This document shows positions 19,507-28,237 of a DNA stretch of 64,000 nt, piece by piece. The translations under genes were made by a program, and so were the position numbers. This stretch comes from Pseudogulbenkiania sp. MAI-1. GTDB lineage: Bacteria; Pseudomonadota; Gammaproteobacteria; Burkholderiales; Chromobacteriaceae. The notes under the pieces are model-generated. The model was not told the origin of the DNA. It saw only the letters and a list, made by a program, of their open reading frames with translations, and made no database searches. Location of the stretch: assembly GCF_000527175.1 (NCBI RefSeq), contig NZ_AZUR01000001.1, positions 3,249,001 to 3,313,000 on the forward strand, in the 5' to 3' direction. Numbering within the stretch: position 1 is the first letter of the stretch; each line of letters starts with the position of its first letter.

Positions 19507-20496
19507 ATGTGGTTTAAGCAACTATCTTTTTATCGTTTGAGCGGGGATGCCATCCCCGACGTGACGCAACTGACTGATGCGCTGGAGAAAAGACCGTTTC
19601 AGCATTGCAGCGGACTGGACTGGTTCAGCGAGGGCTGGGTCGCGCCGGCCGGGCATCAGGAATCGCCGGTGTACAGCGCGCGCGGCTGCCAGCTGGTGGC
19701 CTTGAAGCGGGAAGACAAGGTCCTGCCGGCGTCGGTGATCCGCGAATTCGTCGATGCCAAGGTGGCCGAGATCGAAGACAAGGAGCTGCGCAAGGTCGGT
19801 CGCAAGGAGAAGCTGGCGCTCAAGGAGCAGATCACCGACGATCTGCTGCCGCGTGCCTTCGTGCGCAGCAACCGGCTGAGCGCCTACCTGGACGGTCGCC
19901 GGCAATGGCTGATGGTGAACTCCGCCACCGCCAGCAAGTCCGAAGCGCTGGTGAGCCAGCTGCGCGAGGCGCTGCCGCCCTTCCCCGCCGCCCTGCCGCG
20001 CACCCAGCTCGCCCCGCACGCGGCCATGACCGCCTGGCTGGCCGAGGGCGAGGCGCCGGCCGGCTTCGAACTGGACGCCGAATGCGAGCTGAAGGACGGC
20101 AGCGAGAACGGCGCGGTGATCCGCTGCACGCGCATGGACCTGACCGCCGACGAGATCCGCCAGCACATCGCCACCGGCAAGCAGGTCACGCGCGTCGGCC
20201 TGATCTGGCGCGAACGCATCCGCTTCGTGCTGACCGACGCGCTGCAGCTCAAGCGTCTGCAGTTCCTGGACGTGCTGCAGGAAGAAGCCAGCCAGGCCGG
20301 CGACGATCGCGACAGCCTGTTCGAGGCCACCTTCACGCTGATGGTGGAAGAACTGGGCGAACTGGTGGACGAACTGGTCGAGGCCCTGGGCGGGCTGGAA
20401 GAGGCACAGGCCGCCGCGCCGGCCAAGCCGCAGCCGGCCGTCGCCACCGCCGAAGCGGTTGTGGCCGGCGAGGTCGACGTGCCCTGGGACGAGTGA
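19507..20496 (+). CDS. rdgC: Recombination-associated protein RdgC
   Basis: A 329-residue RdgC family protein, a ring-shaped DNA-binding protein that inhibits RecA and, in Neisseria, supports pilin antigenic variation. The N-terminus MWFKQLSFYRLS and the WFSEGWVAPAG segment are characteristic, and the C-terminal half has FLDVLQEE near residue 255. It ends with a variable Ala/Pro-rich tail (TVATAEAV-like) and PWDE. Monocistronic with its own terminator. Confidence 0.96.
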   Translation: MWFKQLSFYRLSGDAIPDVTQLTDALEKRPFQHCSGLDWFSEGWVAPAGHQESPVYSARGCQLVALKREDKVLPASVIREFVDAKVAEIEDKELRKVGRKEKLALKEQITDDLLPRAFVRSNRLSAYLDGRRQWLMVNSATASKSEALVSQLREALPPFPAALPRTQLAPHAAMTAWLAEGEAPAGFELDAECELKDGSENGAVIRCTRMDLTADEIRQHIATGKQVTRVGLIWRERIRFVLTDALQLKRLQFLDVLQEEASQAGDDRDSLFEATFTLMVEELGELVDELVEALGGLEEAQAAAPAKPQPAVATAEAVVAGEVDVPWDE

Positions 20497-20523
20497 GCCT
20501 CGCATCGCGACGCAAAACCCCAC

Positions 20524-20549
20524 AAGAGCCGGAGCACCGGCTCTTTTTT
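20524..20549 (+). terminator. rdgC terminator
   Basis: AAGAGCCGG-AGCA-CCGGCTCTTTTTT forms a tight GC hairpin followed by T6, 27 bp after the rdgC stop. Confidence 0.85.
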
Positions 20550-20616
20550 ATGGCATCGGAGTGGCGACAGCGTTGGGCCTCGATATGGCCGAGATTAGGC
20601 AGGTCGGCGCAGGACC

Positions 20617-22056
20617 TCACGTCGTCAGCCGGCAGGCCAGTTCTCCGAGGCGCTTGAGCGCGACCACCCGCTCCGGCGTCAACGGCATGCCGCAGGAGAG
20701 GCGCAGGCAGCGGCCGTACTCGCCGCAAGGTGAGAACAAGGGGCCGGGGGCAAAACCGATGCCCTCGGCCAGCGCCGCGTCGAACAGCGCCAGGCAATCG
20801 CCTCCCGGCGGCAGCTCCAGCCACAGCAGAAAACCGCCCTGGGGTTCGGCCAGCTTGGTGCCCGCCGGAAAGTGGCGCGTGACCAGATCGATCGTGGCGC
20901 TCACCTGGGAGCGCAGGGCACGACGCAGTTGGCGCATGTGGCGGTCGAAACCGCCGGCGGCGAGGAATTCGGCCATCACCGCCTGCAGCAAGGGGGGCGT
21001 GCAGAAAGTGAGCGAGAACTTGCGCATCTGCAATTCGGCATGGAAGCGCCCGCCGGCCACCCACCCTACCCGCATGCCGGGCGCGGCCTGCTTGGTGAAC
21101 GAGGCGCAGTACAGCACGTTGCCGCTGCGGTCGAACGCCTTGGCCGGCAGCGGCCGCTCGCGGCCGAAGTAGAACTCGCCGTAGATATCGTCCTCGATCA
21201 GCGGGATGCCGCGCTCCGCCAGCATCTCCACCATGCGCCGCTTGGTGTCTTCCGGCAGCAGCGCCCCGAGCGGGTTGCTGAAGTTGCTCACCACGATCAC
21301 CGCCTTGACGTCGCCGGTGCGGGTCGCCAGATCGAGCGCGTCGAGCGACATGCCGTGCAGCGGGTCGGTGGGTATCTCGAGTCCCTTGAGACCACGCGCC
21401 TCCAATAGCTGCAACAGCCCGAAGTAACACGGCGATTCGATCGCCACCACGTCACCGGGCCGCGTCACCGCCTGCAGGCAGAGATTGAGCGCCTCGATGC
21501 AGCCGTTGGAGATCAGGATGTCGTCCACTTCCAGCGCCTGCCCCCAGTCCACGGTGCGGCGCGCAATCTGGCGGCGCAGCTCCGGCAGGCCGTCGCTGCG
21601 ACCGTAGCCGGACAACAGTTCGGGCCGACGGCGCGCCACTTGGTTGAGCTTGCTCTGCAGCGATCCCACCGCGAACAGTTCCGGCGCCGGCACGGCGTTG
21701 GCGAAGCCAAGATCGCTGCCGCTGGCGACGTAACGCAGGAAGCGCCACATCAGCGGGTTGGTGACCACCGGCAAGGCTTGCGGCTGCGGCGTGGAGCAGG
21801 CCGGCGGCGCGGAGGGCAGGCGCCGGCGCACGAAATAGCCCGACTGCGGCCGCGCTTCGATCAGCCCCCTGTCCTCCAGCACGCTGAACGCCTCCTGCAC
21901 CGTGCTCATGCTGACCTGGCGCCGCTGCTTCATGCTGCGCAGCGACGGCAGCCGCTCGCCCGGCTTGAGCGTGCCGCTGGCGATGGTCGCGGCGATTTCG
22001 TCGGCCACCTGTTCGTACAGGGGGAGGAGTTCGGGTTTCATGGTGTCATCTTGCAT
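20617..22056 (-). CDS. MocR-type regulator (GntR helix-turn-helix fused to aminotransferase)
   Basis: A 479-residue protein with an N-terminal GntR winged helix (LYEQVADEIAATIASGTLKP, RQVSMSTVQEAFSVLEDRGL) and a C-terminal fold-type I PLP aminotransferase domain. The motifs ISNGCIEALNLCL, VVSNFSNPLGALLPEDTK and CASFTKQAAPGMRVGW (PLP lysine in SFTK) are visible. The start at 22056 follows CCCAGGACGCTG; the longer in-frame start at 22125 is rejected. It faces a DUF2917 gene across a 168-bp gap, and MocR proteins usually control the divergent neighbour. Confidence 0.93.
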   Translation of the reverse strand: MQDDTMKPELLPLYEQVADEIAATIASGTLKPGERLPSLRSMKQRRQVSMSTVQEAFSVLEDRGLIEARPQSGYFVRRRLPSAPPACSTPQPQALPVVTNPLMWRFLRYVASGSDLGFANAVPAPELFAVGSLQSKLNQVARRRPELLSGYGRSDGLPELRRQIARRTVDWGQALEVDDILISNGCIEALNLCLQAVTRPGDVVAIESPCYFGLLQLLEARGLKGLEIPTDPLHGMSLDALDLATRTGDVKAVIVVSNFSNPLGALLPEDTKRRMVEMLAERGIPLIEDDIYGEFYFGRERPLPAKAFDRSGNVLYCASFTKQAAPGMRVGWVAGGRFHAELQMRKFSLTFCTPPLLQAVMAEFLAAGGFDRHMRQLRRALRSQVSATIDLVTRHFPAGTKLAEPQGGFLLWLELPPGGDCLALFDAALAEGIGFAPGPLFSPCGEYGRCLRLSCGMPLTPERVVALKRLGELACRLTT

Positions 22057-22224
22057 CAGCGTCCTGGGAGCGGTCAGGTGCAGTTGTGGCGCGAATCGAG
22101 CAGTACAGTTGATCAATTGGCTCAACTATACCTGTGCAGATGACATTGAACTGCCTCTGCCGACGAAAAAACCATAGGGGTAGGCTATAGGCGTGATCTT
22201 TACCCGAACCTTAGGAGTCATGCC

Positions 22225-22488
22225 ATGGAAACCCTGATCAGCTTGAACCCCAATGAGATTTTCCGGCTCCCCGCCGGCAGCCGCTGGGAGTGCATCGGCG
22301 GAGCCGGCTGGCTCACCCAGCATGGTACGGACATCGCCTTGCGCTGCGGCAGCCGCATTGCCATCGACGACCGCGCCGGTGCCGTCATCGAGGCCTTGGG
22401 TGGCCCGATCCGCCTGCGTCTGGCCGAGCCTGTTGCGCCGTACCCGCTGCTGCGCCGCGTCGCCAAGGTGGTGCAGCACGGCATCTGA
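22225..22488 (+). CDS. DUF2917 domain protein
   Basis: An 87-residue cupin-like small protein with the DUF2917 pattern: LNPNEIFRLPAGSRWECIGG, GWLTQHGTDIALRCGS, and a C-terminal helix (PLLRRVAKVVQHG). Function unknown. It is divergent from a MocR regulator, suggesting control by it. Ribosome binding site TTAGGAG lies upstream of the ATG. Confidence 0.8.
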   Translation: METLISLNPNEIFRLPAGSRWECIGGAGWLTQHGTDIALRCGSRIAIDDRAGAVIEALGGPIRLRLAEPVAPYPLLRRVAKVVQHGI

Positions 22489-22511
22489 TACGGCGGGCAA
22501 GCAAATGACAA

Positions 22512-22530
22512 GGGGTGCCAGCGGCACCCC
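22512..22530. terminator. Bidirectional terminator between DUF2917 and bfr
   Basis: GGGGTGCC-AGC-GGCACCCC hairpin between convergent genes. The plus-strand T tract is poor (TGTCTGTTTC), so efficiency is uncertain. Confidence 0.55.
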
Positions 22531-22559
22531 TGTCTGTTTCGGCCCGCCCTGCAGGCAAC

Positions 22560-23027
22560 TTACATGCGCGACTGCTGGTAGTTCTCCAGGCCGGTGAGTT
22601 CGATCAGCTTGATCTGCTGTTCCAGCCAGTGGGCATGGTCGTTCTCGGTTTCCTCCAGCAGCACCATCAGTTCGCTGCGGGTGACGAAGTCCTGGACGCT
22701 CTCGCAGTGCGCGATCACCGACTTGAGCAGGGCGCCGACGCGGTATTCCACCTCGAGATCGCTCTTCAGCATGGCCGGCACGTCCTCGCCGACCACGATG
22801 GGCACGCGCTTGGCGACGTTCGGCTTGCCGCCGAGGAACAGGATGCGGGCGATCAGCGTGCGGGCGTGCTCCAGTTCGTCCTCGCGTTCGTGGTCGATAC
22901 GCTCGAACAACTGCTGCAGCCCCTGGTCCTTGTACATTTCGGCGTGGATGAAGTACTGGTCGGCAGCCGACAGTTCCTCGGCCAGCAATTCATTCAGCAA
23001 CTCGATGATTTTGGGATGACCTTGCAT
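22560..23027 (-). CDS. bfr: Bacterioferritin subunit lacking the haem-ligand methionine
   Basis: A 155-residue ferritin-like iron storage subunit that numbers exactly like E. coli Bfr. Ferroxidase ligands E18, E51, H54 and the later E (VEYRVG), E and H (ETENDHAHW) are all present. Position 52, the methionine that binds haem in E. coli Bfr, is leucine (DELEHAR). This resembles the Met52-lacking subunits reported in two-subunit bacterioferritins, but no second bfr gene is adjacent. The start at 23027 is the family start; an upstream in-frame ORF extension is ignored. Confidence 0.92.
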   Translation of the reverse strand: MQGHPKIIELLNELLAEELSAADQYFIHAEMYKDQGLQQLFERIDHEREDELEHARTLIARILFLGGKPNVAKRVPIVVGEDVPAMLKSDLEVEYRVGALLKSVIAHCESVQDFVTRSELMVLLEETENDHAHWLEQQIKLIELTGLENYQQSRM

Positions 23028-23227
23028 GAAAACGTCCTGTGTCGGGCAGCCGCCAAGCCGGCCGGCGATTGCCAAAGTGAATAAAATCAGGACAGATTGT
23101 AGGATGACCAAGTGTAATTGTCAGCAAAACGCTGCCCGGTCGAGGACTAGCTCGTTAGTACACTGGCCGAGCGATGGGGCGGAAGGGTAAAATCCGCTCA
23201 TCTTCACTATCCCCGGCCCTTCCGACA

Positions 23228-23797
23228 ATGAGCATCAAATCCGACAAGTGGATCCGCCGCATGGCCGAGCAACACGGCATGATCGAGCCGTTCGAGCCGA
23301 ACCAGATCAAGATCGACGACGGCCAGAAGATCATCTCCTACGGCACCTCGAGCTACGGCTACGACATCCGCTGCGCCGATGAATTCAAGGTATTCACCAA
23401 CATCAACAGCACCATCGTCGATCCGAAGAATTTCGACCCGAAATCGTTCGTCGAGGTGTCGGGCGACGGCTATTGCATCATTCCGCCCAACTCGTTCGCA
23501 CTGGCGCGCACCGTGGAATATTTCCGCATCCCGCGCAGCGTGCTGACGGTGTGCCTCGGCAAATCGACCTACGCGCGCTGCGGCATCATCGTCAACGTGA
23601 CGCCGTTCGAGCCGGAATGGGAAGGCTACGTGACCCTGGAATTCTCCAACACCACCCCGCTGCCGGCGAAAATCTACGCCAACGAAGGCGTGGCGCAGGT
23701 GCTGTTTTTCGAGTCGGACGAAGAGTGTGCGGTGTCCTATCGCGACCGTGACGGCAAATACATGGGGCAAAGCGGGGTTACCCTGCCGAAACCGTGA
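23228..23797 (+). CDS. dcd: dCTP deaminase
   Basis: A 189-residue trimeric enzyme that deaminates dCTP to dUTP for thymidylate synthesis. Family landmarks: [19 protein letters not shown] start, [16 protein letters not shown], the catalytic-glutamate region [13 protein letters not shown], and the C-terminal [13 protein letters not shown]. The ATG at 23228 matches all homologues; the 18 residues of upstream open frame are not coding. Confidence 0.97.
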   Translation: MSIKSDKWIRRMAEQHGMIEPFEPNQIKIDDGQKIISYGTSSYGYDIRCADEFKVFTNINSTIVDPKNFDPKSFVEVSGDGYCIIPPNSFALARTVEYFRIPRSVLTVCLGKSTYARCGIIVNVTPFEPEWEGYVTLEFSNTTPLPAKIYANEGVAQVLFFESDEECAVSYRDRDGKYMGQSGVTLPKP

Positions 23798-23896
23798 ATC
23801 CGGTCCGTTCCAGTCCCCATCCCGTCGCCCTCGGCGGGATTTTTTTTCGCCCTGGCGCCCTGTAAAAGTCGCTCGCAATTTCCGGCAGTTGAACTA

Positions 23897-24008
23897 CGAT
23901 AAACACTAGGTTCTCAGTGGTTTATCGACCAAAAAGCCGAATGAATACATGAGACTACCTTTCTTACTGGGGCGTTGCGGTTCCCCCTTGCCGCTCGTCC
24001 CTTTTTTT
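23897..24008 (+). ncRNA. Candidate small RNA with two hairpins and a U-run
   Basis: The 307-bp gap between dcd and gpx (23798-24104) holds a hairpin CGATAAACAC/GTGGTTTATCG (23897-23927) and then an imperfect GC stem GGGGCGTTGCGG/CCGCTCGTCCC (23969-24001) ending in seven Ts (24002-24008). The second hairpin looks like a rho-independent terminator with no ORF before it. A small RNA is one reading; a dcd transcript end is another. A weak terminator-like repeat also follows dcd at about 23818-23845. Confidence 0.3.
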
Positions 24009-24104
24009 ATGCCGAAAACATGTTTGTGTCCGTTTCTGTAAAATCGCTATAACCGTTTTCTGTTCCCGGCTACCATACAGAACGGCTCCTCACGACGACT
24101 GATC

Positions 24105-24587
24105 ATGTCCGCCCCTCTGTACGCTTTCGATTTCACGCTGCTGGATGGTTCCCCGGCCAGGCTCCAGGATTACGCCGGCAAGGTGCTCCTGCTGGTAAAC
24201 ACCGCCAGCCAGTGCGGCTACACCCCGCAATACGCCGGGCTGGAGGCGCTATACCGGCGCTACCGCGACCGCGGGCTGGTCGTTGTCGGCTTTCCCTGCA
24301 ACCAGTTCGGCCAGCAGGAACCGGGCGATGCCGCCGAGATCGGCGCCTTTTGCCAGAAGAATTTCGGCGTGAGCTTCCCCATGGCCGGCAAGATCGACGT
24401 CAATGGCGCGACAGCGCATCCGTTGTGGGATTACCTGACCCGAACCAAACCGGGTCTCTTGGGCACGCGCCGGGTCAAATGGAACTTCACCAAGTTCCTG
24501 ATCGACCGCCAGGGGCGGATCGTGGCACGCCACTCGGCACTGACCAAACCGGAGGCGCTGGCGGGCAAGATCGAAGCCCTGCTCTGA
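24105..24587 (+). CDS. Glutathione peroxidase (cysteine type)
   Basis: A 160-residue thioredoxin-fold peroxidase that reduces hydroperoxides. The catalytic cysteine is C37 in NTASQCGYT, with the family motifs FPCNQFGQQEPG and the tryptophan region VKWNFTKFLID. It uses cysteine, not selenocysteine. Bacterial members (BtuE type) often accept thioredoxin as reductant. Ends at a bidirectional terminator. Confidence 0.95.
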   Translation: MSAPLYAFDFTLLDGSPARLQDYAGKVLLLVNTASQCGYTPQYAGLEALYRRYRDRGLVVVGFPCNQFGQQEPGDAAEIGAFCQKNFGVSFPMAGKIDVNGATAHPLWDYLTRTKPGLLGTRRVKWNFTKFLIDRQGRIVARHSALTKPEALAGKIEALL

Positions 24588-24624
24588 TGCCGGCCTGCCC
24601 CAGCGCGCTCATATAAGAACCATT

Positions 24625-24652
24625 AAAAAAACCGGCAATCATGCCGGTTTTT
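24625..24652. terminator. Bidirectional terminator after gpx
   Basis: AAAAAACCGGCA-ATCA-TGCCGGTTTTT between the convergent gpx gene and the small unknown gene at 24696. Confidence 0.85.
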
Positions 24653-24695
24653 CTTCAATGGGCCAGAATCGTGGCCCGTGCTGTTCTTGATGTCG

Positions 24696-25007
24696 CTAAA
24701 TTTCCTCGCTGGCCACGCCAACGCAGGGATCGTTGACGAGTTGCTCCGCTGCGGCGGCCAATTTGTCCAGGTCATCGTCCAGATGACCCTGCAAATCGAC
24801 GCAGGCGGCACGCAACATGGCACTGGCCAGCTCGGCGGGTTCGCAACTGAACACTTGAGCCAACGCCCGCAACTCGCCGCAGGTCTCGTGATCCAGCGAG
24901 ATCGACAGATCGCGCGCCGCAGCCATCTCCAACACCGCCTTGGAACAACGACCTTCTTCACGGCAGTGCTCCAAGCGGGTTACCAGTTCATCCAACGCCC
25001 TTGTCAT
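24696..25007 (-). CDS. Small unknown protein A (paralogue of 25192-25521)
   Basis: A 103-residue acidic, helix-rich protein with no recognised domain. The ATG at 25007 follows AAGGAGCGAAGAG, a strong ribosome binding site, so an upstream start at 25052 is rejected. Residues about 45-80 (ELRALAQVFSCEPAELASAM, then RAACVDLQGHLDDDLD) align with the neighbouring protein at about 19 of 35 positions. A conserved VDL-x2-HLDD motif is shared. Function unknown. Confidence 0.7.
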   Translation of the reverse strand: MTRALDELVTRLEHCREEGRCSKAVLEMAAARDLSISLDHETCGELRALAQVFSCEPAELASAMLRAACVDLQGHLDDDLDKLAAAAEQLVNDPCVGVASEEI

Positions 25008-25191
25008 CTCTTCGCTCCTTCCGTTAAGGATAAGTTCCCCATTGCCAGACATAGTCCAGGCAGCTCAAAGACATCACTGCGCTTTTGCCACCTCTTGATT
25101 CAGACCAGACAAACCGATCGCCAGCCGCACCATCCATTACAGCCCGGAGGGGAGCCGCAACGACGTCGCCCGGAGGCGGGAAAGAAAAGAC

Positions 25192-25521
25192 TCAGGTACC
25201 ACCAATATTGAATACGACGCTGGGATTATTTTCCGGCCGGCTGGCCTCCATGATGGCCTGGCATTCCTGCTGCACCTTGCTCAGCAGGGCATCATCGAGA
25301 TGCTCTTCCAGGTCGACAATGGCGGCATTCAGAATGGCGCCGGCCAGGCATTCCGGTGAAGTATGCAGAACATGTGCCATCGCTTCGAGTTGCAGGCTCA
25401 AATCCGCCCTCACCGGCGCTTTGACGAGACGCACGGACGAACTGGACAGATCGCAAAGCGGTTCGCCCGGGTCTGTCGACGTGTTGAACCCGGTCAGCAG
25501 TTGCGCGATGGCGTCACCCAT
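25192..25521 (-). CDS. Small unknown protein B (paralogue of 24696-25007)
   Basis: A 109-residue protein without recognised domain. Its core (LEAMAHVLHTSPECLAGAIL, then NAAIVDLEEHLDD) is homologous to the next gene downstream, indicating a tandem duplication. The ATG at 25521 follows GGAGAGGGGGAAA; a GTG at 25536 is an alternative start. Separated from its paralogue by 184 bp without obvious coding. Confidence 0.65.
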   Translation of the reverse strand: MGDAIAQLLTGFNTSTDPGEPLCDLSSSSVRLVKAPVRADLSLQLEAMAHVLHTSPECLAGAILNAAIVDLEEHLDDALLSKVQQECQAIMEASRPENNPSVVFNIGGT

Positions 25522-25646
25522 TTTCCCCCTCTCCACTTTCCCAAGAGACCTCCTCTAAGAATAGGACAGGAGGCGGAAAACACCATGAGGATAAGAAAAA
25601 AACGGGCAGGCCTGAACGGCGATAGGGCGTGCCAATGAGGCGCCGC

Positions 25647-26057
25647 TCAGCCCTCGTGCAGCTCGCCGTCCAGGTAGAACCAGCGACCGTCCTCCCGCTG
25701 GAAACGGCTGGTTTCATGCAGACGATGCGCCCTTCCGCCGACCTTGTAGCGGGCGACGAATTCGACCACGCCGGCCTCGTCGTGCTCGCCGCCCTGTTCG
25801 GTACGGCGGACTTCCAGGCCCAGCCATTTCACCTTGCCGGCATCGTCGGCCAGGTCGAGCGCCGCCGGGCGGGTAGCCGCTTGCCAGGTTGCCAACAGGT
25901 AGGTTTCCCGACCCAGGGTGTAGGCGGTGTAACGCGAGCGCATCAGGGCTTCGGCCGTCGGAGCATCGGCGGCGGCGTCGATGAAGCGGCCGCAGCAATC
26001 GGCATAGGGTCGGAGGCTGCCGCAGGGGCAGGGGCTCGGGGAAGGCGATTTGGCCAT
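25647..26057 (-). CDS. YchJ-family SEC-C motif protein
   Basis: A 136-residue UPF0225/YchJ-type protein. The N-terminal zinc-binding SEC-C motif is CPCGSLRPYADCCG (about residues 10-23), followed by the NTF2-like YchJ domain with ALMRSRYTAY and GRWFYLDGEL. Function unproven; SEC-C motifs bind zinc and often contact ribosome or SecB in other proteins. It is 3 bp after a lipoprotein gene and probably co-transcribed. Confidence 0.9.
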   Translation of the reverse strand: MAKSPSPSPCPCGSLRPYADCCGRFIDAAADAPTAEALMRSRYTAYTLGRETYLLATWQAATRPAALDLADDAGKVKWLGLEVRRTEQGGEHDEAGVVEFVARYKVGGRAHRLHETSRFQREDGRWFYLDGELHEG

Positions 26058-26060
26058 GGT

Positions 26061-26516
26061 TTAGTAGCCCAGCGGCGGCAGGCGGTAGACCTTCAGCAGG
26101 AAATTGGTGAACGCCGGATCGGCCGGCTTCTGGCGCAGGCGCGGCCAGGCGCGCAGCCATTCGCGCAGTTTGGCGTCCATCTTGTCCTGCGCTTCCGTCG
26201 GGCTCATGCGGCCCGCGTCACGCTCCACGGCGATGTAGCGGTAGGTGGCGAAGGTGTTGTCGTCGACCAGGTTGGGACCGGCGGCGCGCAGCCGGTAGGC
26301 GTTGAGCTGATCGGCGGCGGCGGTGCGGCTCAGCCGCCCTGCCTTCACTTCGTCGGCCAGCCGGTTGGCCTCCTTCAGCAGCAGATCCACCTTGCTGGGC
26401 GCCACCGCCGGCGGCTTGCGCGGGGGTTGCTGAACACCGGGTTCCGGCAAGGTCGGAATGATGGTACAGCCGCTCAGCGTGGCGGCAGCCATGAAGATGA
26501 GGGCGAGCTTTTTCAT
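26061..26516 (-). CDS. Hypothetical lipoprotein
   Basis: A 151-residue secreted protein with a clear lipoprotein signal: MKKLALIFMAAATLSGC, lipobox LSGC with the acylated cysteine at position 17. A proline-rich linker and a helical domain with several charged repeats follow (EANRLADEVKAGRLSRTAAA). No known domain is recognised. It lies between cysK and the YchJ-like gene on the minus strand. Confidence 0.8.
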   Translation of the reverse strand: MKKLALIFMAAATLSGCTIIPTLPEPGVQQPPRKPPAVAPSKVDLLLKEANRLADEVKAGRLSRTAAADQLNAYRLRAAGPNLVDDNTFATYRYIAVERDAGRMSPTEAQDKMDAKLREWLRAWPRLRQKPADPAFTNFLLKVYRLPPLGY

Positions 26517-26586
26517 GGCCCCATTGTAATGCCTATCCGGAGCGCGGGCGACCCGGTGTGACGGGTGCCCGCGCCGGGTCAGGTAC

Positions 26587-27519
26587 TCAGGCCAGGTTTT
26601 CGAACAGTGCGGTCGACAGGTAGCGCTCGCCGAACGACGGGAGCACCACCACGATCAGCTTGCCGGCGTTTTCCGGCTGCCGCGCCAGTTGCAGCGCTGC
26701 CCAGACCGCCGCACCGGAGGAGATGCCAACCAGCAGGCCTTCCTTGCTGGCCATGTCGCGCGCGGTGGTGAAGGCATCGTCGTTCTTGACGCGGATGATC
26801 TCGTCGTAGATGGCGGTGTTCAGGATCGGCGGCACGAAACCGGCGCCGATGCCCTGGATCGGGTGCGGCCCCTTGGCGCCGCCGGACAGCACCGGCGAGG
26901 CGTCCGGCTCCACCGCGACGATCTTGACACCCGGCTTCCTCGCCTTGAGCACCTCGCCCACGCCAGTGATGGTGCCGCCGGTACCGATGCCGGCGACGAA
27001 GATATCGACCTGGCCGTCGGTGTCGTTCCACACCTCTTCAGCCGTGGTGTTGCGGTGGATGGCCGGGTTGGCCGGGTTTTCGAACTGCTGCGGCATGAAA
27101 TAGGTGTCCGGATCGGATTCGACCAGTTCACGCGCCTTGGCGATGGCGCCGCCCATGCCGTCCGGCCCCGGGGTCAGGATCAGCTCGGCGCCGTAGGCCT
27201 TGAGCAGCATGCGGCGCTCGCGGCTCATGGTTTCCGGCATGGTGATCACCAGCTTGTAGCCGCGCGCCGCGCAGACCATGGCGAGCCCGATGCCGGTATT
27301 GCCGGAAGTCGGCTCGACGATGATGGTGTTCGGGCCGATCTTGCCGGCCTTTTCCGCCGCATCGATCATGGCGACGGCAATACGGTCCTTGACGCTGTGT
27401 GCCGGGTTGTAGAATTCCAGCTTGGCCACCACGGTGGCGCCGCAGTCGGCCGTCAGGCGATTCAGCCTCACCAGCGGGGTATTGCCGATCAGATCGGTAA
27501 CGGTATTGGCGATGCGCAT
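26587..27519 (-). CDS. cysK: Cysteine synthase A (O-acetylserine sulfhydrylase)
   Basis: A 310-residue fold-type II PLP enzyme making cysteine from O-acetylserine and sulfide. The PLP lysine is K44 in [11 protein letters not shown]; the substrate-binding loop is TSGNTGIG and the phosphate loop [10 protein letters not shown]. The C-terminal [14 protein letters not shown] is typical. Assignment to CysK rather than CysM rests on this overall pattern. Monocistronic on the minus strand. Confidence 0.95.
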   Translation of the reverse strand: MRIANTVTDLIGNTPLVRLNRLTADCGATVVAKLEFYNPAHSVKDRIAVAMIDAAEKAGKIGPNTIIVEPTSGNTGIGLAMVCAARGYKLVITMPETMSRERRMLLKAYGAELILTPGPDGMGGAIAKARELVESDPDTYFMPQQFENPANPAIHRNTTAEEVWNDTDGQVDIFVAGIGTGGTITGVGEVLKARKPGVKIVAVEPDASPVLSGGAKGPHPIQGIGAGFVPPILNTAIYDEIIRVKNDDAFTTARDMASKEGLLVGISSGAAVWAALQLARQPENAGKLIVVVLPSFGERYLSTALFENLA

Positions 27520-27694
27520 TGCTTATTCTCCCTTGACCAAAGATTGGCCACACATTATCGCCCGTCATCATATAGGTGCGTGCCGGCGAATACCAAGATC
27601 GTTTGTTTATAACCTTGGAACGGCCGTTCGGCCGTGCCCCGCTCAAACGCCGGCCACATTCAGGGAGAACCGCCGGGGAGGGAGACAGCCCGCG

Positions 27695-28237
27695 TCAATC
27701 GGGCAGAGGCAACGCTGCCAGCACCGCTTCCCACTCCTGGCGGATCGCCGGGCTGTAGGCGACGAATTGCACCAGCCGGATGGCGTGCTCGTGCGTCTGC
27801 AGCCAGCCGGCGACCGCCTCGCAGGCGATGGTCAGCGCCGCGTGCAGCGGATAGCCGTAGACGCCACAGCTGATCGCCGGGAACGCCAGGCTGTGCAGAC
27901 CATGGTCGGCGGCCAGCTGCAGGCTGTTGTGGTAGCACGAGGCCAGCAGCTCCGCCTCACCGGCCGTGCCACCGTGCCAGACCGGGCCGACGGTGTGGAT
28001 GACGTGGCGCGCCGGCAGGCGATAGCCGCCCGTCAGCCGCGCCTCGCCGGTCGGGCAGCCGCCCAACGTGCGGCATTCGGCCAGCAGCTCCGGTCCGGCA
28101 GCACGGTGAATGGCGCCGTCCACCCCTCCTCCACCGAGCAGGCTGCTGTTGGCGGCGTTGACGATGGCGTCCACGTCGAGCCGCGTGATGTCTCCCTGCC
28201 AGACTTCCAGCACGGTCGATCCGAGTTGGCGCTTCAT
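27695..28237 (-). CDS. Macrodomain O-acetyl-ADP-ribose deacetylase
   Basis: A 180-residue stand-alone macrodomain of the YmdB/MacroD type, which hydrolyses O-acetyl-ADP-ribose and mono-ADP-ribosyl esters. The signature [20 protein letters not shown] (ADP-ribose loop) is at about residues 22-41, and the second loop ISCGVYGYP is near 120. The ATG overlaps the glycerate kinase stop by four bases (ATGA), so the pair is translationally coupled; the functional link between the two is unclear. Confidence 0.93.
   Translation of the reverse strand: MKRQLGSTVLEVWQGDITRLDVDAIVNAANSSLLGGGGVDGAIHRAAGPELLAECRTLGGCPTGEARLTGGYRLPARHVIHTVGPVWHGGTAGEAELLASCYHNSLQLAADHGLHSLAFPAISCGVYGYPLHAALTIACEAVAGWLQTHEHAIRLVQFVAYSPAIRQEWEAVLAALPLPD

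Noticed and set aside
24213..24218. Selenocysteine version of glutathione peroxidase
   Set aside because: The catalytic codon is TGC (cysteine), not TGA.
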